Source of the DNA: Exiguobacterium sp. BMC-KP
GTDB lineage: Bacteria; Bacillota; Bacilli; Exiguobacteriales; Exiguobacteriaceae
DNA length: 64,000 nt
Assembly (NCBI RefSeq): GCF_001275385.1
Contig: NZ_LGIW01000015.1
Coordinates: 186,001-250,000, forward strand
Direction of reading: 5' to 3'
Of this stretch, positions 1-8,464 are shown in pieces. A program made the position numbers and the translations under genes. The notes under the pieces are model-generated. The model saw nothing but the letters and a program-made list of their open reading frames with translations. It had not been told where the DNA came from and ran no database searches. Position 1 is the first letter of the stretch; each line of letters begins with the position of its first letter.

Positions 1-50
1 GTGGTGTCGGTCGCGCGCAACGTAAAGAAAACGCACGTAAATCAAAATAA
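1..50 (+). CDS. C-terminal end of a DEAD-box RNA helicase (partial, probable CshB)
   Basis: Only the last 15 or so codons are inside the window, read in the frame that stops at TAA 48-50. The tail is Arg/Lys rich (GVGRAQRKENARKSK), as the tails of CshB-type DEAD-box helicases usually are. The identification rests mainly on position: in Bacilli cshB lies directly upstream of nfo. No catalytic motif is visible, so the product name is an inference from gene order. Confidence 0.45.
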   Translation, partial: GVGRAQRKENARKSK

Positions 51-60
51 CATCGTCGAT

Positions 61-105
61 GACACCCGTGAAATGAAAAAACATTTTTCGGGTGTCTTGT
101 CGTTT
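61..105 (+). terminator. Rho-independent terminator
   Basis: Arms GACACCCG (61-68) and CGGGTGTC (89-96) pair perfectly; the A/T-rich middle can extend the stem, and TTGTCGTTTTC follows. It ends the helicase transcript before nfo. Confidence 0.8.
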
Positions 106-148
106 TCAAGATTTGGTACACTGATAAAAGAGAAAGGTGGAATAAGAT

Positions 149-1051
149 ATGAAAATAGGTTCACACGTCTCCGTTTCGGGGAAAAAAATGCTGTTAGGTG
201 CAAGTGAGGAAGCAGCTTCTTATGGTGCAACGACAATGATGGTCTATACAGGAGCTCCTCAAAACACACGCCGTAAGCCGATGGAGGAGTTGCGGATTCC
301 GGAAGCACTTCAACATATGAGTGCGAACGGAATTGAAGAAATCGTCGTACACGCGCCGTATATCATCAACTTAGGAAATACGACGAAACCAGAAACGTTC
401 GAACTAGCGGTTTCGTTTTTAGCAGCTGAGATCAAACGAGCGGAAGCCTTAGAAAAAGCGCAGCATATCGTGTTACATCCAGGAGCTCACGTAGGTGCTG
501 GAGAAGATGTTGGAATCAAACGCATCATTGAAGGACTCAATGAGGTATTGACTGGTGAAGAGAAGGTCAAGATTGCGCTTGAGACGATGGCTGGAAAAGG
601 TTCTGAGATTGGAAAGACATTCGAGGAGCTTGCTCAAATTATCGAAGGTGTCACGCATCAAGATCGTCTATCTGTTTGTCTCGATACCTGTCACATTCAT
701 GATGCAGGATATGACATCGTGCATGACTTAGATGGTGTCCTCGAACAATTTGACCGGATCGTCGGACTTGATCGCCTTGGTGTCATTCACGTAAACGACT
801 CGAAGAATGTCCGCGGCGCACGGAAGGACCGTCATGAAAACATCGGATTTGGTGAGATTGGATTTGATACATTACACCGTGTCGTACATCATCCTGCACT
901 TGCCCATTTGCCAAAAATTTTAGAAACACCTTATATTGGTCTCGATCCAAAGAAAAAAGTCGCGCCATATAAAGAAGAAATCGATATGCTACGTTCTGGT
1001 GCGTTTGATGCGGATTGGCGTTTACCGATTCTAGGTGCACCGGCCGAATAA
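149..1051 (+). CDS. nfo: Endonuclease IV (AP endonuclease)
   Basis: Cleaves DNA 5' to abasic sites and removes 3' blocking groups during base excision repair in the cytoplasm. The 300-residue protein starts [16 protein letters not shown], the standard opening of the family. It carries the tri-zinc TIM-barrel signatures in order: HAPY near residue 68, [37 protein letters not shown] and ILETPY. Length fits the family. The ATG has AAAGGTGG 8-9 bases upstream. In B. subtilis nfo also follows the cshB helicase gene, as here. Identification is secure from the motifs. Confidence 0.97.
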   Translation: MKIGSHVSVSGKKMLLGASEEAASYGATTMMVYTGAPQNTRRKPMEELRIPEALQHMSANGIEEIVVHAPYIINLGNTTKPETFELAVSFLAAEIKRAEALEKAQHIVLHPGAHVGAGEDVGIKRIIEGLNEVLTGEEKVKIALETMAGKGSEIGKTFEELAQIIEGVTHQDRLSVCLDTCHIHDAGYDIVHDLDGVLEQFDRIVGLDRLGVIHVNDSKNVRGARKDRHENIGFGEIGFDTLHRVVHHPALAHLPKILETPYIGLDPKKKVAPYKEEIDMLRSGAFDADWRLPILGAPAE

Positions 1052-1072
1052 ACTCATAAAGGGGTGTCTGTG

Positions 1073-1690
1073 ATGTGTCATATCCTCGTCGTCGATGAGA
1101 CAAGTTTCGCGATACGACAAGCTGTTGTCCACTATTATGAAACAAAGGAACCGTTTTACTTGCCGGGAGAACTGGCAGAGGGAGAAGAGGTGTTTCTTGC
1201 GACGAACGATGGAATCATTGCGTATGCAGAAGCCTTGTTTACGGAGTACACGACACGTCCAGAAGATCCGTTTTGGTTGACGGCTGCTGACGATTCAGAA
1301 GGATCATATGTGTGCCTTGACCTCATTAGTGTGGATTTACGTCATCCTTTACTCGGACGACCACTCAATCAACTTAATCTTAAATCAGGATCTGTAGAAG
1401 GGGTGTTTCGGACACGTCTGCTCGATTCGTGGCAGTATGGTTATTTTGAAACGGATGTTTTGACACTTGAACAAGCAAAACAACGTCGGAACGAGCGATT
1501 CAAGGAACGGAATCATCTAGAACAAGTGGCGGATCAATGCATTCATTGTGAAGAGACGCGACAGTCGTTACTCGAATGGCATTTGACACCAGAAGGATAT
1601 CAGACCGTTTGTCCGACGTGTCATCGATGGTTGCATCAACAAATGCTACATGCGGTGGATACCGCTGCAGCGACGGAAGAAAATGAATAG
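1073..1690 (+). CDS. Uncharacterised protein with C-terminal HNH-like zinc motif
   Basis: Not a named family that I recognise. The protein has about 205 residues. Its first two thirds are acidic and without clear motifs. Near the C-terminus is a CxxC pair (CIHCEE), then EWHLTP, then CPTCHRWLH. This spacing (CxxC, E-x-H, CxxCH-x3-H) is the skeleton of HNH nucleases, although the usual double His is reduced to one. ATG 1073 lies 8 bases after AAAGGGG; the GTG at 1064 is too close to that site. It follows nfo by about 20 bases with no terminator between, so it is probably co-transcribed, which fits but does not prove a DNA-related role. Confidence 0.7.
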   Translation: MCHILVVDETSFAIRQAVVHYYETKEPFYLPGELAEGEEVFLATNDGIIAYAEALFTEYTTRPEDPFWLTAADDSEGSYVCLDLISVDLRHPLLGRPLNQLNLKSGSVEGVFRTRLLDSWQYGYFETDVLTLEQAKQRRNERFKERNHLEQVADQCIHCEETRQSLLEWHLTPEGYQTVCPTCHRWLHQQMLHAVDTAAATEENE

Positions 1691-1739
1691 AAGCTCTGCT
1701 TTTTCCTGATCTCGTTCAGGAAAAAGCAGAGCTTTTTTA
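1691..1739 (+). terminator. Rho-independent terminator of nfo unit
   Basis: A long stem (AAGCTCTGCTTTTTCCTGA pairing with its complement at 1716-1733 around a short loop) ends in TTTTTT. It begins right after the stop codon. Confidence 0.95.
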
Positions 1740-1804
1740 TTGAGACGTGCACATTGAAGTGATTCATTTGTTGAATTCCTATGTAACTGAGGAATCGATG
1801 GTGT

Positions 1805-1831
1805 TATAATCAGGAATGATAATTGTTATCA
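1805..1831 (+). promoter_or_regulatory. feo promoter -10 and Fur box
   Basis: A perfect TATAAT lies at 1805-1810 (no good -35 is seen). Just downstream TGATAATTGTTATCA (1817-1831) matches the 7-1-7 Fur consensus TGATAAT-n-ATTATCA with one mismatch between the arms. Its position over the expected transcription start suits iron-dependent repression of feoAB. Confidence 0.85.
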
Positions 1832-1861
1832 ATGAATGGAAAGATAAATGGGGGAGCAGCT

Positions 1862-2098
1862 ATGCTGGATTTAGCTACGGTTCCAATGAACCAACCTGTC
1901 GTAATGACCAATATGAATCAAATCGACGATCGATTGCGTCGGCGACTACTTGCGCTTGGTTTTTATGAAGGATGTCCAATCATCGTTCGACGAAAAGCCA
2001 TATTTCAAGGTCCTATGACAATCGAACAGCAGGATCATCACCAAATGGTTGCTATCCGTCGGAGTGATGCGAAACGAATTGAGGTGTATATGCCATGA
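1862..2098 (+). CDS. feoA: Ferrous iron transport protein A
   Basis: Small cytoplasmic SH3-like protein thought to assist FeoB in Fe(II) uptake. From ATG 1862 (preceded by GGGGGAG) it has 78 residues, the usual FeoA size; an upstream in-frame start would add 13 residues without a ribosome site. The core LRRRLLALGFYEGCP is the typical FeoA stretch (leucine-rich, then LGF/L-x-x-G). It overlaps feoB by four bases (ATGA), which implies translational coupling. A Fur box precedes the gene, so expression should rise under iron limitation. Confidence 0.95.
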   Translation: MLDLATVPMNQPVVMTNMNQIDDRLRRRLLALGFYEGCPIIVRRKAIFQGPMTIEQQDHHQMVAIRRSDAKRIEVYMP

Positions 2099-4074
2099 CG
2101 ACGCAACGCATTGCCTTGCTCGGAAATCCGAATACCGGAAAAACGTCTTTGTTCAATCGGCTGACGAATTCCTATGCACACGTCGGTAACTGGTCAGGTG
2201 TCACGGTGGATAAAAAAATCGGACAACTTCGAGGAAATCGTGGACAATTGATCGATCTACCTGGTGTGTATGATTTAGATCCATTGTCGGCAGATGAAGC
2301 AGTCGTTGCCCGATTTTTAATGGAGGATTCCTTTGACTCCATGATTAATATCATCGATGCTTCACAGCTCGAGCGTAATTTACAATTGACCGCGCAATTA
2401 CTTGAAATCGGGAAGCCGCTGCAAATTGGTCTAAATATGATGGATGTAGCGGATCATCGCGGAATGAAAGTTGATCCAGTGCGGTTAGCAAACGTCTTAC
2501 AAGTCGATGTTTTTCCGATCGTTGCTCGAACAGGTGACGGATGTGATGTATTATTGTCTTCCTTACAACAAAAACCACAGCCATTCCTTCATATCGACTA
2601 TGGTTCTGACACCGAACAGGCGATTGAGGATATCCTCGAAATCGTCGACATGCCAGAAATTGAACGATGGATGGCTGTTCAATATTTAGCGGGAAATCGA
2701 GTTTTTGTAGACGTGCTCGAACAACGGACACCACAGATTGCGGTGATTCGTAAACAGTTAGAACAACAATTAGGTCGGTTCGTTCATGCCCACATCACAG
2801 AATGTCGCCGGCACTGGGCGGTGGCGACGAGAGCTGCTGTTGTCACAGAAGAACAGTCGGCAAAAACGAACTGGACAGAGCGGATTGACGCTATCGTCAC
2901 ACATCCAGTCTTAGGATTACCGATCTTCTTTGCAATTCTCTATCTCTTGTTTCATGTGACATTTAACTGGATTGGGTCTCCGATGTCGGACTTATTAGAT
3001 GGATTCATCGCTGGACCATTGTCAAAAGGTCTTGTCAGTCTGTTGAGTACGCTTGGTGCATCACAGTTCATTCAAGATTTGCTTGTTGAAGGCGTAGTTG
3101 CTGGAGTCGGCGGTGTTCTTGTGTTCGTCCCACAAATCTTCGTCCTTTTCTTCTTCATTTCGTTTTTAGAGGACTCTGGTTATATGGCACGTGTCGCAAT
3201 CGTCATGGACCGATTCATGCAAATGGTCGGCTTGAATGGGAAAAGTTTTATTCCAATGATCATTGGGTTCGGTTGTAATGTACCAGGAATCATGGCAGCA
3301 CGTTCAGTAGAAGAAGAGCGAGAGCGCTTAGTGACGATCTTCATCTCACCGTTTATGTCTTGTTCCGCTCGCTTACCCATTTACGCTGTCTTTGCGGGTA
3401 GCTTCTTTGCTACGAATCAGGCACTGGTTGTCTTGTCGCTCTATATCCTTGGGATTGTATTGGCACTGATTGCAGCAAAGGTTTTTTCGAAAGTCTTAGC
3501 AGCAGAAGATGCAACAAGCTTGTTCTTAGTGGAACAACCTCCTTACCGGATTCCACAAGGCTTAACCTTATGGCGGAGTACATGGCAAAAGGGAAAAGGG
3601 TTTGTTCGAAAAGCAGGAACGTTCATCTTTGGTGGTTCGGTCGTCATTTGGTTACTTGCTTATACAGGACCAGGTGGATTAGACGTCAATATGAATGATA
3701 GTTTCCTAGCGATGATTGGTGGTGTGATTGCGACCGTTCTTGTACCGCTTGGGTTTGGAACATGGCAGGCGGGTGCTGCCCTCATTACCGGGTTTCTCGC
3801 GAAGGAAGTCGTCGTCTCAACCATGGCCATCATATACGCTGTCAATGAATCGGAGCTTGGTCGGCATATCGCGCAACAGTTCACACCACTCAGTGCGTAT
3901 AGTTTCATGGTTTTCGTCTTACTCTATGTACCGTGCTTAGCGACTGTCGCTGTCATCCGACGCGAAGTCGGGAGCGCGAAATGGACGTGGATTGCTAGCT
4001 TATATGGCTTATTCGTTGCCTATGGGGTAGCGTTCATCATTTATCAAACAGGGCATTGGTTGGGATTCGCTTAA
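2095..4074 (+). CDS. feoB: Ferrous iron transporter FeoB (G-protein-coupled permease)
   Basis: Imports Fe(II) across the cytoplasmic membrane. The N-terminal G domain has G1 GNPNTGKT (residues 10-17), G3 DLPGVYDL (around 55) and G4 NMMD (around 113). From roughly residue 275 there are repeated membrane helices with two Gate domains, including the conserved GFGCNVPGIMAAR and a FLAKEVVVST segment in the second repeat. Length 659 is normal for Firmicutes. The start overlaps feoA by ATGA. A small Cys-rich membrane protein follows 13 bases downstream in the same operon. Confidence 0.97.
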   Translation: MTTQRIALLGNPNTGKTSLFNRLTNSYAHVGNWSGVTVDKKIGQLRGNRGQLIDLPGVYDLDPLSADEAVVARFLMEDSFDSMINIIDASQLERNLQLTAQLLEIGKPLQIGLNMMDVADHRGMKVDPVRLANVLQVDVFPIVARTGDGCDVLLSSLQQKPQPFLHIDYGSDTEQAIEDILEIVDMPEIERWMAVQYLAGNRVFVDVLEQRTPQIAVIRKQLEQQLGRFVHAHITECRRHWAVATRAAVVTEEQSAKTNWTERIDAIVTHPVLGLPIFFAILYLLFHVTFNWIGSPMSDLLDGFIAGPLSKGLVSLLSTLGASQFIQDLLVEGVVAGVGGVLVFVPQIFVLFFFISFLEDSGYMARVAIVMDRFMQMVGLNGKSFIPMIIGFGCNVPGIMAARSVEEERERLVTIFISPFMSCSARLPIYAVFAGSFFATNQALVVLSLYILGIVLALIAAKVFSKVLAAEDATSLFLVEQPPYRIPQGLTLWRSTWQKGKGFVRKAGTFIFGGSVVIWLLAYTGPGGLDVNMNDSFLAMIGGVIATVLVPLGFGTWQAGAALITGFLAKEVVVSTMAIIYAVNESELGRHIAQQFTPLSAYSFMVFVLLYVPCLATVAVIRREVGSAKWTWIASLYGLFVAYGVAFIIYQTGHWLGFA

Positions 4075-4087
4075 GGGGGGAGAACAG

Positions 4088-4270
4088 ATGCATTTCATTG
4101 ATATACTTATCGGACTGATCGTATTCGGATATGCTGGATTTTCACTTATTCGCTTTACGAAAAAAGCGAAAAAAGGGAAATGTGCGACGTGTGAAGTAGA
4201 GCCGACATGCGAGACAGCATGCGATGAGGTCAACTGGGATCGTGTGATCGCAGAAGCCTTAAAAAAATAA
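4088..4270 (+). CDS. FeoB-associated Cys-rich membrane protein
   Basis: A 60-residue protein: one N-terminal transmembrane helix (about residues 3-22, IDILIGLIVFGYAGFSL), a basic KKAKKGK stretch, then four cysteines as CATC-x6-C-x3-C. This is the pattern of the FeoB_associated family found after feoB in many Firmicutes. The cysteines may handle iron or redox state at the inner face, but no function is established. ATG 4088 follows AAGGGGGGAG. It is the last gene of the feo operon. Confidence 0.88.
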   Translation: MHFIDILIGLIVFGYAGFSLIRFTKKAKKGKCATCEVEPTCETACDEVNWDRVIAEALKK

Positions 4271-4273
4271 TCA

Positions 4274-4318
4274 AAAACCGTTCTCTTTCTGCATGAAGCA
4301 GTCAGAGAACGGTTTTCC
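4274..4318. terminator. Bidirectional terminator between feo operon and xapX
   Basis: AAAACCGTTCTCT and AGAGAACGGTTTT pair around a loop; T-runs occur on both strands, so it serves the convergent feo and xapX units. Confidence 0.9.
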
Positions 4319-4324
4319 TTTGGA

Positions 4325-4495
4325 TTAGAAAAAACGTTCCACGAGAAATAGATAAATTTTCATCCCGAGAAATACACCAAAAATCCCGACGATGGCTGGG
4401 AAAACAGGTGGGGCAGGAATCGGTAATTTCAGTGCGGTGAAAACGACGCCGCAGATAACGCCTGCTAGAAGAGATAATAAGATTTGCTGAAGCAT
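4325..4495 (-). CDS. Small XapX-domain membrane protein
   Basis: A 56-residue gene on the minus strand. Translation begins MLQQILLSLLAGVICGVVFT, continues with ALKLPIPAPPVFPAIVG, then IFGVFLGMKIYLFL. Two hydrophobic helices flank a proline-rich PxPAPP turn followed by GIxGxxxG, which is the XapX (DUF1427) pattern. AAAGGA lies 8 bases before the ATG. A terminator follows immediately, and the upstream neighbour ppk runs in the same direction about 65 bases away. Function of the family is unknown. Coding status is supported by length, ribosome site, terminator and family resemblance. Confidence 0.8.
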   Translation of the reverse strand: MLQQILLSLLAGVICGVVFTALKLPIPAPPVFPAIVGIFGVFLGMKIYLFLVERFF

Positions 4496-4560
4496 ACATG
4501 CCGTCCTTTCTGCTGTAAATCAGCATTTGAAGTAAAATACATATTAAAACATGACAAAAG

Positions 4561-6714
4561 TCATTTGGCATTTTGATCCAGAATGATTTTATCATCCTTC
4601 TTTTCGATTGTGATCCATTTTTGCGTCAATGGTGCTGCAAAACTTGGCTTCTGTTTTAGTTTGCTACTTGTATAGTCTTGAATCAGCAACTGTGATTCAC
4701 AGCTCTGTTTTCCATCCTTCACGTAATGATAGGATCCGTCCGCTGCTTGTTCACGCGACTTGACGTTATCAGCAAGGGCGATTGCGAGACAATCTTTTAG
4801 ATACTCTTTATGTTCTTCATCCATGATTGGGAACAAAATTTCAATCCGTTTTCGCATATTGCGTGTCATCCAGTCAGCGCTCGACCCATACATCAAATCC
4901 TGTCCGTTATGGTGGAAGTAAAAGATGCGCGAGTGCTCCAAATAACGATCGACGATTGAGATGACGCGAATGTTTTCTGAAACATCTGGAATACCAGGAC
5001 GGAGACAACAGACACCACGAACGATAAGCTCAATTTTTACGCCAGCACGAGATGCCTTGTAAAGACGTAAAATGATGTCCTTCTCCGTTAAGCTATTCAT
5101 TTTCGCAACGATGCGACCGTTTCCGTGTTTTTTATGATGATGAATCTCTTCATCAATCAAGGATAAAAATTTCTCAAGCATCGCATTTGGAGAAGTTTGA
5201 ATGACATTCCATTCCGGTTGTTCTCCGTATCCAGATAACCAATTAAAAAAATTCGTCGCATCTTCGGCAATCTCTTCCCGAGCAGTTAATAATCCAACAT
5301 CTGTATACAACTTAGCAGTTGAATCATTATAGTTACCGGTACCAAGGTGGACGAAGCGCTGAATCTTATCTTCGTGCAATCGGACGACGAGCGTAATCTT
5401 TGAGTGTGTCTTTAAATCACTGTATCCGTAAATGACATGGGCACCGACCTTTTCCAATTGTTTCGCCCATTCGATGTTTTTCGCCTCATCAAATCGTGCC
5501 TTAAGTTCAACGAGAACAGTAACTTGTTTGCCGTTTTCTGCTGCTGTTTTCAAGGCTTTAATAATCGGTGAGTCACCGGAAACACGGTACAATGTTTGTT
5601 TGATGGCAAGGACATTCGGGTCATTCGCTGCTTGGACGATAAACCGGACGATTGGATCAAACGTATGGTAAGGGTGATGAAGCAGATAGTCACGTTCTAG
5701 TAATTGATTGAACAGATTTTTTGAACTATCAAGTGCTGGTGGATCGACTGGCATGATGGTCTGATAAATCAAATGATCATATTCAATTCCGATTTGACTG
5801 TAGAAGGCAAAGGAGAACGTCAAATCGATTGGACCATCAACAGCAAAAATGTCGCGCTCCTGTAGATCAAGCACATCCCGTAACATATTTAGCAATTCGG
5901 TATTGATGGCCGCTTTTTGGACTTCGAGGCGAATCCCAACGCCCCAACGTCGTTTTTTTAATTCCTTTTCAATCAACTTCAATAAATCGTGCGTTCCTTC
6001 CTCGTGAAACGGAAGGTCGGCATTACGGGTGATCCGAAACGGCATGGCAGATAAGACACGATAACCTTTAAATAAACTGTCGATGAACGCGATAATGACG
6101 TCTTCAAGCAGGATGACAGCAGTTGTCTCTTCATCTTCAACCGGCAGATCAACGAACCGTGGCAACACACCCGGAACTTGTACAAGTGCTAAATTTCGTC
6201 TCGTCCCATCTTCTGCTTCAAGAACCGTTGCGATGTTGAGTGACTTTGAAGAAAGCATCGGGAACGGGCGATAGGCATCGACAGCAACAGGTGTGAGAAC
6301 AGGAAAGACCTGTTCTCGGAAAAAAGATTTCACATACGTTGTCTGTTCCGAAGTGAGAGCGTCATATTTCAAGAATGTAATGCCCTCGTCTGCTAACGTC
6401 TGATTGATCGCCTGGAACGCTTCGTATTGTCGATCGACGAGTTCTTTCGTTTTCGTAGCAATTGCTCGTAATTGTTGTTTTGGTGTCATCTGTTGTTTGT
6501 TTTCTGGTTTATTGAATCCGGCAAGTACTTCGTCCTTCAAGCCTCCTACGCGAACCATATAGAATTCGTCTAAATTAGAGCTGAAGATTCCGAGAAACTT
6601 AAAGCGCTCCATCAACGGATTTCGGGTATCAAAGGCTTCGTCTAGTACACGTTTATTAAATTGAAGCCAGCTGAGCTCACGATTATTGAAATGCTCTGGT
6701 ATGTCGAGTTTCAT
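4561..6714 (-). CDS. ppk: Polyphosphate kinase 1
   Basis: Reversibly polymerises the gamma-phosphate of ATP into inorganic polyphosphate. The 717-residue protein has the PPK1 N domain (FNNRELSWLQFNKRVLDEA from residue 9), head domain and two PLD-like C-terminal domains. The segment THSKITLVVR contains the histidine expected to be phosphorylated, and LGTGNYND, YTDVGLLT and YGSSADWMTRNM are all typical. The start overlaps the ppx stop by four bases, so the enzymes that make and degrade polyphosphate should be translationally coupled. An intact protein; identification firm. Confidence 0.97.
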   Translation of the reverse strand: MKLDIPEHFNNRELSWLQFNKRVLDEAFDTRNPLMERFKFLGIFSSNLDEFYMVRVGGLKDEVLAGFNKPENKQQMTPKQQLRAIATKTKELVDRQYEAFQAINQTLADEGITFLKYDALTSEQTTYVKSFFREQVFPVLTPVAVDAYRPFPMLSSKSLNIATVLEAEDGTRRNLALVQVPGVLPRFVDLPVEDEETTAVILLEDVIIAFIDSLFKGYRVLSAMPFRITRNADLPFHEEGTHDLLKLIEKELKKRRWGVGIRLEVQKAAINTELLNMLRDVLDLQERDIFAVDGPIDLTFSFAFYSQIGIEYDHLIYQTIMPVDPPALDSSKNLFNQLLERDYLLHHPYHTFDPIVRFIVQAANDPNVLAIKQTLYRVSGDSPIIKALKTAAENGKQVTVLVELKARFDEAKNIEWAKQLEKVGAHVIYGYSDLKTHSKITLVVRLHEDKIQRFVHLGTGNYNDSTAKLYTDVGLLTAREEIAEDATNFFNWLSGYGEQPEWNVIQTSPNAMLEKFLSLIDEEIHHHKKHGNGRIVAKMNSLTEKDIILRLYKASRAGVKIELIVRGVCCLRPGIPDVSENIRVISIVDRYLEHSRIFYFHHNGQDLMYGSSADWMTRNMRKRIEILFPIMDEEHKEYLKDCLAIALADNVKSREQAADGSYHYVKDGKQSCESQLLIQDYTSSKLKQKPSFAAPLTQKWITIEKKDDKIILDQNAK

Positions 6715-8249
6715 GAAGGAAGATCTCCTTTCGTTTCGAAAGTAATCGTCTGATCAATGATTCGCTCTAGGTGCTTCTTTTGTTTTTCAGCTTTTTCGAC
6801 TTCGAATCCATAATCATGATCACCTGTATCGAGGACGAATCGGAGATGATCCTTCTCAACGAAAAGTTCCAGGTGATCGACGGCTTTTCGCTCCGTCACA
6901 TCAAGCGCATGACTTAATTTGAGTAAAGAGCCCAGTAAGTCGAAGCGGTCCAGTGTCTTTTCGGTAAACCAGTCCTTAAATGGCTTCGCTAGTTGTTGCA
7001 TACGTTTTGCTGAAGAATAAGAGCTGACGAGCGACAAGGCAACGCGGTCTTTATGCGTCATGCCGTTTAATTCGGTATTCGTCAAAAGGTAGAACGTCTG
7101 GTCCGATCGCGTATCTGGATTAATGTATTGCCCACAATAAAACAAGCGGCTTGCTGAATCGAGTAATCGTAGATCGGACGCACGTTCTGAAATCAGATCT
7201 AACGTAACAAGTTGTCGATACATTGACTTTGCAAGCGTACCAATATATGTTGCGCGATCTCGATTGACCTTATAATCGCTCTCAAGTTGATATAGACTCT
7301 GTTCACGTACATTCTCGATTCGACGATAGGCTTCATCCTGAACATCGAATTCATAGAGGAGACCTTCGCGAAGACCAAGATTGCTCATGACGAATTCTTC
7401 AGCCTCGATATGATGGGATAACTCTTGGATCGCAATGAGTGCAGGAAGAAAAATATCAATTCGATCCTTCGATAGCCCTTCAATTTTCGATAGCTGTTTT
7501 GCCGATTTTCCTTCAAGGTCGTCGACCATCTTCGCCAGTTCCTTTGCTTTGATTTGATATTGGTGAACGCTGCGAAGTGGATAGTCCTGATTCGACTGAT
7601 GAATCCGGACGAAGTTTCGGGCAGAACCACCGACACCGACTAATGGTAGTTTTTTATCACTCAGCCAAGGAATCGATTCGAATTGTTCACGTAAAAATTT
7701 CACCAACTTTTTCTTATCACTACCGCTTAGTGTCTCATCCGAAACAAATTGCCGTGTTAAGGTGACAGCGCCAAACGGAAAGCTGTGATAGGCAACCATT
7801 TCGCGATTCTCGATTAAGGTGACTTCCATGGAACCACCACCGATATCAACAGAAAAACCATCCGTCAAGAAGGTCGAGTTAATAATGGCAAAGTAGCCAT
7901 AGTATGCTTCTTGTTCATCTGTTAAAACTTGAATAGAGAAGGGTGTATTGTCCGTAACAGCAGCAACGATTGTTTCACGATTCGTCGCATTACGGATTGC
8001 TGCTGTTGCGACACAGATCGTTTCTTCAACTTCATGTGTGACACCGACCTCGTAAAATCGTTTTAACGTTTCTTCGAGTAACCTGATGCCTTCATCGTCG
8101 AGTGCTCCATCTTCATTGATATGAGCGGATAATCGAGCGACGACTTTAATATTAATCTTCTCGATGTAACGACCAGAAGCGATCGGATGGAAGATGACAT
8201 AACGAATCGAGTTGGAACCGATATCGATGACTGCAAGTTCTTGTTTCAA
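6711..8249 (-). CDS. ppx: Exopolyphosphatase / Ppx-GppA family phosphatase
   Basis: Releases phosphate from polyphosphate ends, possibly also acting on pppGpp as relatives do. The N-terminal actin-like ATPase fold shows VIDIGSNSIRYVIF (residues 7-20), VDIGGGSMEVTLIE and GVGGSARNF. The C-terminal half (from about residue 310) resembles the HD-like helical domain of longer Ppx proteins; total length is 512. The start codon is TTG (complement of 8247-8249) with AGAGGAG 9 bases before it. It is the first gene of the ppx-ppk operon, divergent from the zinc operon. Confidence 0.94.
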   Translation of the reverse strand: MKQELAVIDIGSNSIRYVIFHPIASGRYIEKINIKVVARLSAHINEDGALDDEGIRLLEETLKRFYEVGVTHEVEETICVATAAIRNATNRETIVAAVTDNTPFSIQVLTDEQEAYYGYFAIINSTFLTDGFSVDIGGGSMEVTLIENREMVAYHSFPFGAVTLTRQFVSDETLSGSDKKKLVKFLREQFESIPWLSDKKLPLVGVGGSARNFVRIHQSNQDYPLRSVHQYQIKAKELAKMVDDLEGKSAKQLSKIEGLSKDRIDIFLPALIAIQELSHHIEAEEFVMSNLGLREGLLYEFDVQDEAYRRIENVREQSLYQLESDYKVNRDRATYIGTLAKSMYRQLVTLDLISERASDLRLLDSASRLFYCGQYINPDTRSDQTFYLLTNTELNGMTHKDRVALSLVSSYSSAKRMQQLAKPFKDWFTEKTLDRFDLLGSLLKLSHALDVTERKAVDHLELFVEKDHLRFVLDTGDHDYGFEVEKAEKQKKHLERIIDQTITFETKGDLPS

Positions 8250-8376
8250 ATGACTCCGACTCCTCTCTGCGATGCGTGCATTAAAAGAATTCCCTCTCTG
8301 AACAAGCTAAAAACAGCTAGCTTCTTTCTTTATTGTACCTTGATTTTTTTCATAGGAGGATAGGAAGTTGTCAGAG

Positions 8377-8405
8377 TTGCACCGATAATTAGCGAACGCT
8401 ATAAT
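8377..8405 (+). promoter_or_regulatory. Sigma-A promoter of zinc uptake operon
   Basis: TTGCAC (8377-8382), 17-base spacer, TATAAT (8400-8405). It lies about 60 bases before the znuC start. Confidence 0.8.
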
Positions 8406-8421
8406 AAGACAGTTGATTAAG

Positions 8422-8436
8422 ACGTAATTATTCCGT
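8422..8436 (+). promoter_or_regulatory. Probable Zur box
   Basis: ACGTAAT-T-ATTCCGT is a 7-1-7 inverted repeat with one mismatch, close to the Bacillus Zur core CGTAAT-n-ATTACG. It sits just downstream of the promoter and before an operon that ends in zur, so autoregulation by zinc is likely. Confidence 0.7.
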
Positions 8437-8464
8437 TTTACGAAAACGGAAGGAGTGAAAATAA

